Source of the DNA: Salinisphaera sp. G21_0
Lineage (GTDB): Bacteria; Pseudomonadota; Gammaproteobacteria; Pseudomonadales; Endozoicomonadaceae
Length of the DNA stretch: 64,000 bases
Assembly (NCBI RefSeq): GCF_017744115.1
Contig: NZ_JAGHQW010000001.1
Location: 176,266 to 240,265 of the forward strand
Direction of reading: 5' to 3'
Within the stretch, counting starts at the first letter, position 1, and each line of letters starts with the position of its first letter. The notes below the pieces were generated by a model. The model worked only from the letters and a program-made list of their open reading frames with translations. It made no database searches and was not told where the DNA came from. This document shows, in pieces, positions 44,005 to 53,460 of this stretch. The position numbers and the translations under genes were made by a program.

Positions 44005-44372
44005 TTATGCGTTCCGCTGTTTGCTGGTTTTAGTAACTATTCTATTGGAACTGCTGTTTCTTTAAGCCCGCGTGACCTTATACACGAAGCAAGCCGGTTT
44101 ACTGGGCTTGATTATTCTTTCCTGTATGTGGGGTGAGGGCTATAGCACCATAACAGACTGCTCAGTAGCCACAATTATCTTGCTGAATGCGTTGAGTAAA
44201 AACAAGCGGTTTTGTTGTTCAAAAAATAAGTCAGAGAAACCGTCGAAAGGGTAAACGTTTATGGCCGTGTTTGTGACAAGCCCTTGAGGCACTAGTCCTT
44301 GTTTTAAGATTGCTCTGGCCGATACACAAAAAATCTTTTATTCTTTTCAAAAATTATCAGTTGGACATAAGC
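44005..44372. other. Divergent promoter region between collar and giant surface-protein genes
   Basis: No gene is supported in this 368-bp gap. It separates the leftward tailoring run from the rightward secretion operon and should carry both promoters. The part before 44373 is AT-rich (CTTTTATTCTTTTCAAAAAT). No perfect operator-like palindrome was seen. Confidence 0.5.
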
Positions 44373-47300
44373 ATGGATGGCTCAATGATTCGACCCCTCA
44401 GGTTGCTTTGGAAACAGTGTGTACATAAAACAAAAAGTGCTGTTGTCCAGCCTTCTCAACCTTCTGGTCTTCCCGGTTTTGCACTTGAGCCTCGTATTAT
44501 GCTGGATGCTGCTTTAGTGAATACTGGGGTTGAAGCGCTGAATGAATCAGACGCCGTAATGTTGGAACAGCATCAGGCTCCGGGTCAGGAGGATATCGCT
44601 TCAGAAGGCAGTGCGGGACTGTCCGCCGCACTGGAGTTCAGGGCGACCAGTCACGAGGTGGTACTGATTGATCCTTCCATTCCCGATTATGAAACCCTGC
44701 TGATGGGCATCCCGGAAAATGCTCAGGTCCATATTCTCTCTTCCTCTGCGACATTGAAAGAGATCGCTGACGTTCTGGCGGGATATCAGGAACTGGATGC
44801 GGTTCATCTTTTTTCTCATGGCAGTGTTGGCTCACTGTCGCTAAGTGGCGAGGTGGTTAATACCAACGGGTTGACACTGCAGCAGGAGACGCTGGCCATC
44901 ATTGGAGAATCACTCAGTGATGACGGCGATATCCTTCTTTATGGTTGTAATGTGGCGAAGGATGCGGAAGGTCAGGCCTTTATCGATCAATTTGCAGAAC
45001 TGACCGGGGCGGATGTGGCGGCTTCCGATGACTTTACCGGGGCTGCAAAGCTTCGAGGTGATTGGGAGTTAGAAGTTTCAGTTGGATCTGTGACCGCGGA
45101 TGTAGCTATTAGTCAGCCCACACTGGATAGCTATAACTCCATTCTGAACACTATAGATAATTCGGGTAAGTTATCGCAGTCTAGTCTTGGCATTGATATT
45201 GGTCAGGTTTTTACCGCCACAGAAACAGGGATCATTGAGCAGATTCATGTTGCTTCAAACACCGCTACTACAATTACTCTGTATATTTATGATGGAAATG
45301 GTGTTGATATCGGAAATCACGTCCATTCACAGTCGGTAACTATTAGTGATTCCATAACAGCTGTAGACGATTACACCTTTGAAACTATAGATATCATCGA
45401 CACGGTCAACATCACCGCCGAAAACGAATACACTTTTTATTTTACTGGAGCTGAGGTTGATCTGGGTTATATAACTAATGACAATGCTGTTGGGGGGGGG
45501 ATTGTTGATGGCTCCCCATACCCCACTATTGATCTCGCATTTAAGGTGGTTCAGGGCGCTGGTGTGACCAATGACCCTCCATTATTAACCGGACTTCCAA
45601 CCGATATCTCTGCCACAGAAGATACCGAAACTCACCTGGATTTATCCGCCGCCAGTTTTTCTGACCTCGAAGGCGATAATCTCACCGTTACCCTGACAGT
45701 AAATGCCGGTACATTCACTGCTCCTGTCAGTAGTGGAGGGGTAACAGCCACTCTGGCCAGCAATACGCAGATCACCCTTGCGGGCAGTGCAGCCGCTATC
45801 AACACCTATCTGGATACTGCCAGCAATATTAAATACACCGGTGCGGAAAACGCCAATGGTGACGATGCTGCTATCCTCACGGTGTCTGCTACGGATGGTA
45901 GTGATTCCATGACCCCGCAGACAGTCAATATCGATATCGCTGCGGTCAACGATGACCCAGCAGCTTCCCTGCCAGCCAGCGTAACCGTCACCGAAGATAC
46001 CGAAAATAATCTGGATTTATCTTCCGCCAGCTTTTCTGATGTGGATGGCGATAACATCACAGTCACTCTGACAGTGAGCGCAGGCACATTCAGTGCGCCC
46101 GCCGATGGTGCAGGGATAGGTTCTGGTGTCACAGAATCTCTGGTCAATAACACAACAGTAACCCTGCAGGGCAGTGCTACTGATATCAACACCTATTTGA
46201 ATGCAGCGACCAACATCAAGTACACAGGTGCCCAGAACGTCAATGGTAATAACGCAGCAACCATTACTATAACCGCCAATGATGGCGCTGGCTCAGGGGA
46301 TGTGAATCTGGGCACAATCAACATGAATATCACGGGGGTTAACGACGATCCCACAGCCACTCTGCCAGCCAGTGTGACCGTCACTGAAGATACCGAGGGT
46401 AATCTGGATTTATCTTCTGCCAGCTTTTCTGATGTGGATGGCGATAACATCACCGTTACTCTGACACTGAGTGCAGGCACATTCAGTGCTCCCGCCGATG
46501 GTGCAGGGGTAGGTTCCGGTGTCACAGAATCTCTGGTCAACAGCACTACAATAACCCTGCAGGGCAGTGTTGCGGATATCAATACCTATTTGAATACAGC
46601 GAGCAACATCAAATACACAGGTGCCCAGAACGCCAGTGGCAATGGTGCTGCAACCATCACTGTGACTGCTAACGATGGTGCAGGCTCAGGTAATGTGAAT
46701 CTGGGCACTATCAATATTAATATTACGGCTGTGAATGATAGCCCTGTTGTGAATGCTGACCCGGATAACAGCTCCGGCGGTGCTGCAGGCTATGAAACCA
46801 CCTTTGCCGCAGGCAGCCCAACCGGTGTGGCGGTGGTGGATACAGATTTCAGCATTACCGATATCGATGATACTGAGATAGCAGGTGCCGTCATCACCTT
46901 AACCGGTACGCGGGATGGTGCCAGTGAAAGCCTTACTATTGATGGGACTCCTGCCACGGTGAACGGTATCTCTATTACCTACACCTCGGCGAACGAAATC
47001 AACCTGTCCGGATCAACGACAATCGCCCACTATCAGGCACTGATTCAACAGATACGTTACCAGAACAGTGAAAACCCTTTGGATGCCACGCCGGGAGCCA
47101 GAACAATCAGTATCCAGGTTGATGATGGTGGTTCAGCTAACAACCAGTCCAACACCGTCAATACTACTGTTTCTGTGGTGGCAGCACCTGTTGTTAATAC
47201 CGGGCCTGGAGTGACGTTTACCGAAAATAATACCAATACTCCGGTGTCGGTGGTTGCCGCTACCGCCAGTATTTTTGATGCCGACAGCACACATTTAAAT

Positions 47301-49775
47301 GAGATGGTGATTGATCTCACCAATGCTAAAACAAGCGACAGTATTACATTAAATGGTCGTGACAATGCTGATGTTGTTAATGGTATTACCATCACTTACG
47401 ACAATGCAGCCAGGATCACCCTTTCTGGTAATGCGACTACGGCGGAGTATCTGGCATTGCTGAAAGAGTTACAGTTCGTCAACACCAGCGATAACCCCGA
47501 TACCTCAGACCGGACCATTTCTATTGCAACCACCGATACGGACAGTTACACCGGAACAGCCACTACAACCGTGTCGGTGGTGGCTTCGGATGATCCATCG
47601 GTTATATCCGGTGATAAAACCGGTAGTGTAGATGAAGGAAATGTGGGTGATAGTGCCGTTACGGCCAGTGGCTCACTCACCATCACGGATGTTGATACAG
47701 GGGACAGCCCATGGATTGCGGATCAGGGGGCAACCAACGGCGATAATGGGTATGGGATTTTTGCTCTCTCAAGTGGAACCTGGACCTATACCCTGAATCA
47801 ATCCACCGTTCAGTCTCTGAATGTCGGGGATTCGGTGACGGACACCATTACCTATATTGCCTCTGATGCCAATGAGGTTGTGATCACCGTGACCATCAAT
47901 GGTACCAATGATGCCGCAGAGCTGAGCAGTGCCGATGTATCCCTTACCGAAACCAATGCACCGTTGAGTACCAGCGGCACGTTGACCAACAGTGATATAG
48001 ACGATGCAAACACCTTTGTAGCTCAAAGTAATGTTCCGGGTGCTAACGGTACTTTCAGTATTGATACCAATGGCAACTGGACTTACGTAGCCAGCAGTGC
48101 TTTTGATCAACTGAATACCGGCGATAATGTCAGTGACACGTTTACGGTAACTGCAACAGATGGCACCCAGACCAGCGTTAAAGTCACCATCAGTGGCAGT
48201 AACGATGCGGCCGTTCTCAGCAGTGCCGATGTATCCCTGACCGAAACCAATGCGCCTTTAACGACCAGCGGTACGCTGACCAACAGCGATGTCGACAGTG
48301 CCAACACCTTCCTGTCACAGAATAATGTATCGGGTACTAACGGCACGTTCAGCATTGATGCCAATGGTAACTGGAATTATGTGGCCAACAGTGCATTCGA
48401 TTCACTCAATACGGGAGACAGTGTCAGTGACACCTTTACGGTCACATCCATTGATGGCACTCAGACCAGTGTCAAAGTCACGATCAATGGCAGTAATGAT
48501 GCTGCTGTTTTGAGCAGCGCCGATGTATCGCTGACCGAAACCAATGCACTGTTGAGTACCAGCGGCACGTTAACCAACAGTGATGTGGATAATACCAACA
48601 CCTTCCAGCCCCAGAACAGTCTGGCAGGGTCTTATGGTGCTTTCACTATCGATGCCAATGGCAACTGGAATTATATAGCCAGCAGTGCACTGGATAACCT
48701 GGATGCCGGTGACATTGTCAGTGATACCTTTACGGTGACGGCCAGCGATGGCTCCCTGACACAGGTTAAAGTCACCATTAATGGCAGTAATGATGTGGCC
48801 GTGGTCAGTGGTGCGGTATCGGGCAGTGTTACTGAAGGTAATGAAGGTGACAGTCCGGCTACGGCTACTGGTTCTCTGATCATCACTGATGCGGACGATG
48901 ATGATTATCCCGGCTTTGCTGACCAGGGAATAACCGGTGGTGATAATGGCTATGGATCTTTCGAACTCAATGATGGTACCTGGACTTACACGCTCAATCA
49001 GGCAGCTGTGTCAAACCTGGATGAGGGCGACACGCTTACGGATACCATTACTTATACTGCTACCGATGGAACAACCCAGCTGGTAACTGTGACCATCCTT
49101 GGTAAAGACGAGTCGATAGTGGTCAGCCCGGTGGACGATAATGTGCCAGACAGTGGCGAAATGGTTTATGAAACCTCATCGGAGCCCGGTATTCCGGACC
49201 CTTTAACAACACCTGATGGGGCAGCGCTGCTTGGTCTCGGAGATGGCTTAACGGTGGAAACACCTACCAGTGATGTGGCACCCGGCGCTGGCAGCCCGAC
49301 TGAGGCTTTGGCAGGGGATAATGGTCTGGTGACGTCTGCTCAGACACAAGCTTCTGCTTTTGCGGTACAGGGACTGTTCAACCAGCAAAATCTCATTGAT
49401 GCCCGCTACGGTTCCGATTTAATCACAGACAGTTCAGGTCAGGTCAGTGTTGAGGCTTCTTTGCCTTCATTAATGCAGGTGCCTGATGTCGCCTTTGAAT
49501 TTGAGGCTGAGTTGGGTGAAGAGGCTGAATTTAATAACGAGTCAGGCCAACAGGAAGAGAGTGACCCACAACAATTGCCGTTAGAGGGAGAAGGGCTCAA
49601 TGAAGAGCCTCCGGAAGGTGAAGAACTGTCATTATCGACTCACGATTACCCTGTGCAGGTTTTTTCAACGCAGCTGGCATTGGCCGTTGATGGGTTGCAA
49701 ATGGACATGCAGAAGCTGGATGAAGCCTTGATGCACGTTGTCCGGGCAGAAGACTCTGAAACAGAACATTCATAA
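44373..49775 (+). CDS. Giant DUF4347 and VCBS/cadherin-like repeat surface protein (1800 residues)
   Basis: The ATG at 44373 follows TTGGACATAAGC. The N-terminus carries GFALEPRIMLDAAL, the LEPR-MLDA motif common to large type I-secreted adhesins. Residues about 90-245 are a DUF4347 domain, with VHLFSHGSVGSL (His149) and ILLYGCNVAKDAEG (Cys192); the His-Gly/Gly-Cys arrangement resembles clan CD proteases. About ten Ig/cadherin-like repeats follow, including SVTVTEDTExNLDLSSASF units and three near-identical VCBS units (SSADVSLTETNAPL...TSGTLTNSD). The acidic C-terminus lacks GGxGxDxxx RTX repeats. It heads a run with TolC, two fusion proteins and an M50 protease and is probably the exported substrate. 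Confidence 0.87.
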   Translation: MDGSMIRPLRLLWKQCVHKTKSAVVQPSQPSGLPGFALEPRIMLDAALVNTGVEALNESDAVMLEQHQAPGQEDIASEGSAGLSAALEFRATSHEVVLIDPSIPDYETLLMGIPENAQVHILSSSATLKEIADVLAGYQELDAVHLFSHGSVGSLSLSGEVVNTNGLTLQQETLAIIGESLSDDGDILLYGCNVAKDAEGQAFIDQFAELTGADVAASDDFTGAAKLRGDWELEVSVGSVTADVAISQPTLDSYNSILNTIDNSGKLSQSSLGIDIGQVFTATETGIIEQIHVASNTATTITLYIYDGNGVDIGNHVHSQSVTISDSITAVDDYTFETIDIIDTVNITAENEYTFYFTGAEVDLGYITNDNAVGGGIVDGSPYPTIDLAFKVVQGAGVTNDPPLLTGLPTDISATEDTETHLDLSAASFSDLEGDNLTVTLTVNAGTFTAPVSSGGVTATLASNTQITLAGSAAAINTYLDTASNIKYTGAENANGDDAAILTVSATDGSDSMTPQTVNIDIAAVNDDPAASLPASVTVTEDTENNLDLSSASFSDVDGDNITVTLTVSAGTFSAPADGAGIGSGVTESLVNNTTVTLQGSATDINTYLNAATNIKYTGAQNVNGNNAATITITANDGAGSGDVNLGTINMNITGVNDDPTATLPASVTVTEDTEGNLDLSSASFSDVDGDNITVTLTLSAGTFSAPADGAGVGSGVTESLVNSTTITLQGSVADINTYLNTASNIKYTGAQNASGNGAATITVTANDGAGSGNVNLGTININITAVNDSPVVNADPDNSSGGAAGYETTFAAGSPTGVAVVDTDFSITDIDDTEIAGAVITLTGTRDGASESLTIDGTPATVNGISITYTSANEINLSGSTTIAHYQALIQQIRYQNSENPLDATPGARTISIQVDDGGSANNQSNTVNTTVSVVAAPVVNTGPGVTFTENNTNTPVSVVAATASIFDADSTHLNEMVIDLTNAKTSDSITLNGRDNADVVNGITITYDNAARITLSGNATTAEYLALLKELQFVNTSDNPDTSDRTISIATTDTDSYTGTATTTVSVVASDDPSVISGDKTGSVDEGNVGDSAVTASGSLTITDVDTGDSPWIADQGATNGDNGYGIFALSSGTWTYTLNQSTVQSLNVGDSVTDTITYIASDANEVVITVTINGTNDAAELSSADVSLTETNAPLSTSGTLTNSDIDDANTFVAQSNVPGANGTFSIDTNGNWTYVASSAFDQLNTGDNVSDTFTVTATDGTQTSVKVTISGSNDAAVLSSADVSLTETNAPLTTSGTLTNSDVDSANTFLSQNNVSGTNGTFSIDANGNWNYVANSAFDSLNTGDSVSDTFTVTSIDGTQTSVKVTINGSNDAAVLSSADVSLTETNALLSTSGTLTNSDVDNTNTFQPQNSLAGSYGAFTIDANGNWNYIASSALDNLDAGDIVSDTFTVTASDGSLTQVKVTINGSNDVAVVSGAVSGSVTEGNEGDSPATATGSLIITDADDDDYPGFADQGITGGDNGYGSFELNDGTWTYTLNQAAVSNLDEGDTLTDTITYTATDGTTQLVTVTILGKDESIVVSPVDDNVPDSGEMVYETSSEPGIPDPLTTPDGAALLGLGDGLTVETPTSDVAPGAGSPTEALAGDNGLVTSAQTQASAFAVQGLFNQQNLIDARYGSDLITDSSGQVSVEASLPSLMQVPDVAFEFEAELGEEAEFNNESGQQEESDPQQLPLEGEGLNEEPPEGEELSLSTHDYPVQVFSTQLALAVDGLQMDMQKLDEALMHVVRAEDSETEHS

Positions 49776-49821
49776 AAAATCTAACAATAAATGGCTGTTT
49801 AGCATTCAAGGAGAGAATAGC

Positions 49822-51309
49822 GTGAACCCCCCCTTTCACTTTTGGCTGGTATTGTCTGCATTTGCCTTATCTGCATGTTCAGTGAAGCCTGTTGTTATTT
49901 CAGAACAGGAGCACAAAGAGCGGGTATCAGCGGATGGTCAGCAGCTCTATCAGGATCAGGAACCCATCACTTCCTCTGTCAGTCTGCATGAGGCCATGGC
50001 GCGGGCCATTCGCTATAACCTTGACCACCGACTGAAAATCATGGAAGAGGCTCTGGCCAGTGATATGCTGGATGTTTCACGTCTGGATATGCTGCCTTCG
50101 CTGGTAGCGAATGCCGGTTATAGAGGGCGCAATAATGATTCCGGCTCCAACTCCCGCTCTCTGATTACGGGCAATGAGAGCCTTGAAGTTTCCACATCAC
50201 AGGAACGTGAGCGTATGGTTGCTGACCTGGGATTATCCTGGAATATTCTGGATTTCGGTGTTTCCTATTATCGTGCGAAACAACAGGCTGACCGCCTGAT
50301 GATTGTTGCCGAGCGTCGTCGTAAAGTAATTCAGAATATTATTGGAGAGGTTCGAGACAGCTACTGGCGTGCCTGGGCTGCACAAAATGTGTTGGATGAT
50401 ATCGCGCCGTTGATGGACCGAATTCAAAAGGCCCTGCTGTCGTCTCAGCAGGTGGAAAAGCGTGGCCTGAAAACACCACTGGAAAGCTTGCAGTATCAGC
50501 AGCGTCTGTTGAGTAGCATGCGCCAGTTGAATGAAGTGCGCAGAAACCTGGTGACGGCAAAGACAGAGCTTGCGACATTGATGAGCCTGCCGCTAAGTAC
50601 GGATTTCACACTTCAACAGCCTGAAGTAACGATGCCTGATATTCCCCTTTCTATTGAACAGCTTGAAGAGCTGGCGCTGCTACAACGGCCTGAGTTGCGG
50701 GAGGAGGGGTATCACGATCGAATCTCTGCGGCAGAAATCAAGCGTACGATGGTTAGCCTGATGCCGTCCCTGACCTTGAGCACCACCTACAATTACGACA
50801 GTAATGATTATAATAGGCATGCCAGCTGGCTGGATTTCAGTGCCATGATTTCGGGGGACCTGCTGGATATCGCTACCTTTAATCAGCGTTTAGATATTGC
50901 GAAGTCGCAGGCTGAGGTGGTAGACACACGTCGGCTTGCATTAAATATGGCGGTTCTCAGTCAGGTCCATATTGCCGTTCAGGACTTCTCTGAAACGGTG
51001 GCCATGTATCAGACCGACAAGGCAATTTTTGATGTTGAAAACCGCATTCTCAATTATGTCAGTGCTACTGCTGACAGTCAGTCCGGTCATGAGCTGGATG
51101 TGATTGAGCGGGAGTTGAATGCGGTATTTGCTGAACTGCAAATGGGTGAAAGCTATGCCTTGCTTCAGTCAGCATATGGGCGTGTGTACCTGACAATTGG
51201 AGCAGATCCGTTAACGGAGAGTGTGGCAGACTATTCCATTGACACCCTGGCCAGTGCATTGGCCAGTGGCGAGAAAGCATGGAGTGAGATCGGGAAGCAG
51301 GCTCAGTAA
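49822..51309 (+). CDS. TolC-like outer membrane efflux lipoprotein
   Basis: The 495-residue protein starts at GTG 49822, seven bp after AAGGAG. A lipoprotein signal (FHFWLVLSAFALSACSVKP, with lipobox LSAC) anchors it. Two long-helix repeats typical of the TolC/OMF family follow, e.g. LHEAMARAIRYNLDHRLKIM, LGLSWNILDFGVSYYRAKQQ and the mirrored LDFSAMISGDLLDIATFNQR. It should form the outer-membrane channel for the fusion proteins encoded next. It lies 46 bp after the giant surface protein and 2 bp before the first fusion protein. Confidence 0.87.
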   Translation: MNPPFHFWLVLSAFALSACSVKPVVISEQEHKERVSADGQQLYQDQEPITSSVSLHEAMARAIRYNLDHRLKIMEEALASDMLDVSRLDMLPSLVANAGYRGRNNDSGSNSRSLITGNESLEVSTSQERERMVADLGLSWNILDFGVSYYRAKQQADRLMIVAERRRKVIQNIIGEVRDSYWRAWAAQNVLDDIAPLMDRIQKALLSSQQVEKRGLKTPLESLQYQQRLLSSMRQLNEVRRNLVTAKTELATLMSLPLSTDFTLQQPEVTMPDIPLSIEQLEELALLQRPELREEGYHDRISAAEIKRTMVSLMPSLTLSTTYNYDSNDYNRHASWLDFSAMISGDLLDIATFNQRLDIAKSQAEVVDTRRLALNMAVLSQVHIAVQDFSETVAMYQTDKAIFDVENRILNYVSATADSQSGHELDVIERELNAVFAELQMGESYALLQSAYGRVYLTIGADPLTESVADYSIDTLASALASGEKAWSEIGKQAQ

Positions 51310-51311
51310 AC

Positions 51312-52082
51312 ATGTCAAACGTTGTTTTGTTGTTACGCAGTGGGCTCCTGCTGATAATCGTCTTTGTCATTCCATTGAGCTTTGCTGATACTCGTTCTGA
51401 CCTTGCTGTCAGGGCCATGCTTGAACCGGTTCAGGAGGCGGTTGTTTCCAGTGAACTGGCTGCACGAATCAATGCCATTACTGTTCGCAATGGAGAAGCT
51501 TTTAATAAGGGGGATCCCCTGATGCTGTTTGATTGCTCTCTCCTGCAGGCTAACCTCGATGAGGCTCAGGCTGATCATGGGGGGGCTTTGCTTCAACTGG
51601 AAAACAAGCGTGATTTATTCCGGCTGAATTCCGCGGGTCAGATGGAGGTTCGCCTGGCCGAGCTGGATGTTGATCGTATGAAAGCAAGACTTGATTCTGC
51701 AAAGACCATGAAAGAGCGATGCACATTGAAAGCACCCTTCAGCGGGCGTGTTGTCGATGTTATGGTCAATCCCTTTGAAAGTGTGGCGGTGAGTGATGAG
51801 CTTATTTCCCTGCTGGATGACAGTCAGCTTGAAGTCAGTCTGGTGCTGCCATCAAGCTGGTTGAGCTGGCTGGAAACGGGTGTTCCATTTTCCTTGATGG
51901 TTGACGAAACTGGAAAGGAGTATGCAGGATATATTACTCGCCTGGGAGCACGAGTGGATGCTGTCAGTCAGTCTGTCCGGGTTACCGGGCAGTTAAACAA
52001 GGCGCACAGCGATCTGATGGCAGGAATGAGTGGAACGGTCTGGTTTGATAACAACACCGATAAGAACAAAAAATCCAGATAA
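51312..52082 (+). CDS. Periplasmic membrane-fusion (HlyD/RND adaptor) protein
   Basis: The 256 residues begin with a signal sequence (LLLIIVFVIPLSFA) and contain the biotinyl-lipoyl-like halves ISSEL-type AVVSSELAARINAITVRNGE and CTLKAPFSGRVVDVMVNPFE, separated by a short helical hairpin, then a beta-barrel part. This is a minimal periplasmic adaptor. It lies 2 bp after the TolC-like gene, and the following gene starts inside its 3' end, so all are co-translated. Confidence 0.85.
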   Translation: MSNVVLLLRSGLLLIIVFVIPLSFADTRSDLAVRAMLEPVQEAVVSSELAARINAITVRNGEAFNKGDPLMLFDCSLLQANLDEAQADHGGALLQLENKRDLFRLNSAGQMEVRLAELDVDRMKARLDSAKTMKERCTLKAPFSGRVVDVMVNPFESVAVSDELISLLDDSQLEVSLVLPSSWLSWLETGVPFSLMVDETGKEYAGYITRLGARVDAVSQSVRVTGQLNKAHSDLMAGMSGTVWFDNNTDKNKKSR

Positions 52083-53460
52083 TTCAGACACTGCTGACAA
52101 AAAACAATCCAGGGAAGTTAATGCTTATTTGCGTTTGCTGAGTCTGGAAAAAGAGATCCGCAGTGCAACGGATGAGTCATCTCTTCATTCAATCATGCTG
52201 AACCGGCTGAAATCCCTGATTCATGCGGATCATCTGGTTTTATTCAAGCAGCACAGTGATCATCGGTTGACTGCCGTTGCCTCCAGTGATGTATCTGGCA
52301 TGGATCATAACGCGCCTTTCGTGAAACCACTGGAAGCGTTGATCAGTCACAGGTTACTTGAGGAATCTCCTGAGCGGAGTAAGCCTGTAGACCTGTCTCA
52401 ACCGGTGAGCAATTCTTTGGGAAACAAGACCGGAGAGGTTCCTGGCTGGTTCAAACCTGCAACGCTCCTGATCCCTTTGATACATCCTGATGGGCGCAGG
52501 GTTGGTCTGATGTTGGTCAATCGTCAACTTCCTTTTTCACCACATGAACAGACGCTGGCCGATCATATTGCACAGACAATGGCCCATGCCTGGCAGGCTC
52601 TCATACCCGTTCGCAGGCAGTGGTTGAACACGTTCAGGCAGTATAACCTGCGTTGGTGGTTTCTGGGTATTCTGACGATCAGTATGTTTATTCCCGTCAG
52701 GCTTTCGGTTCTGGCACCTGCCGAAGTGGTTGCTGATCAGCCCGAGTTAGTGGTGGCTCCCTTGACTGGTGTTATCAAGGAGGTGCTGGTTACGCCCCAT
52801 GAACAGGTTACACCCGGTCAGCCACTGATTCGGTTTGAGGATACCGATCTTCGTAACCGACTATTGCTGGTGGAGGAGGAGTTGCTGGTTTCAGACGCTC
52901 AGCTATTGAAAGTCAGGCAGCAGTCATTTCTGGATGGGCGCTCTGCCGAACAGATTGCGGAGTTACAGGCCAGGGTGAACTTGAAGAAGGCGGAACTCAG
53001 TTACTCAAGAGAATTACTTGAACGGTCAACGGTGAGTGCCCGACAGCCAGGAATAGCGGTATTTCGTGATAAAAGTGACTGGACAGGTAAGCCCGTTCAG
53101 CAGGGAGAACGCATTTTCTATATTGCCGACCCCGGTTTGGTAGAGCTGCAGATTTTTCTTCCGGTTCGTGATGCGATTGCTTTAACACCCGGCACCGACG
53201 TAAAACTATTTCTGGATACCCTGCCGTTGGAGCCGTTGGTGGCAACGCTCACTTATGCTTCATACGATGCTGAAGTGACTCCAGAAGGTATCCTTGCCTA
53301 TCGGCTGAAAGCTTCATTGCATACCAATGAGAGTGGATCGGAAGAACTCCCAAGGATTGGGTTACAGGGTACAGCAAAACTTTATGGAGAATATGCCCCA
53401 TTGGCTATGTACCTGCTCAGACGACCCCTGGCTTATTTACGACAGTGGATTGGTTTTTAA
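52030..53460 (+). CDS. Membrane-fusion protein with N-terminal GAF-like domain
   Basis: The 476-residue protein probably starts at GTG 52030, just after CAGGAATGA and inside the previous gene (53-bp overlap). Residues about 30-190 look like a GAF-type sensor (LHSIMLNRLKSLIHADHLVL, LLIPLIHPDGRRVGLMLVNR, FSPHEQTLADHIAQTMAHAW). A membrane helix (WWFLGILTISMFIPV) precedes an HlyD-type part: VVAPLTGVIKEVLVTPHEQV, a helical hairpin and SARQPGIAVFRDKSDWTGKP. A cytoplasmic sensor domain on an adaptor is unusual and might gate export. Confidence 0.8.
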   Translation: MERSGLITTPIRTKNPDNSDTADKKQSREVNAYLRLLSLEKEIRSATDESSLHSIMLNRLKSLIHADHLVLFKQHSDHRLTAVASSDVSGMDHNAPFVKPLEALISHRLLEESPERSKPVDLSQPVSNSLGNKTGEVPGWFKPATLLIPLIHPDGRRVGLMLVNRQLPFSPHEQTLADHIAQTMAHAWQALIPVRRQWLNTFRQYNLRWWFLGILTISMFIPVRLSVLAPAEVVADQPELVVAPLTGVIKEVLVTPHEQVTPGQPLIRFEDTDLRNRLLLVEEELLVSDAQLLKVRQQSFLDGRSAEQIAELQARVNLKKAELSYSRELLERSTVSARQPGIAVFRDKSDWTGKPVQQGERIFYIADPGLVELQIFLPVRDAIALTPGTDVKLFLDTLPLEPLVATLTYASYDAEVTPEGILAYRLKASLHTNESGSEELPRIGLQGTAKLYGEYAPLAMYLLRRPLAYLRQWIGF

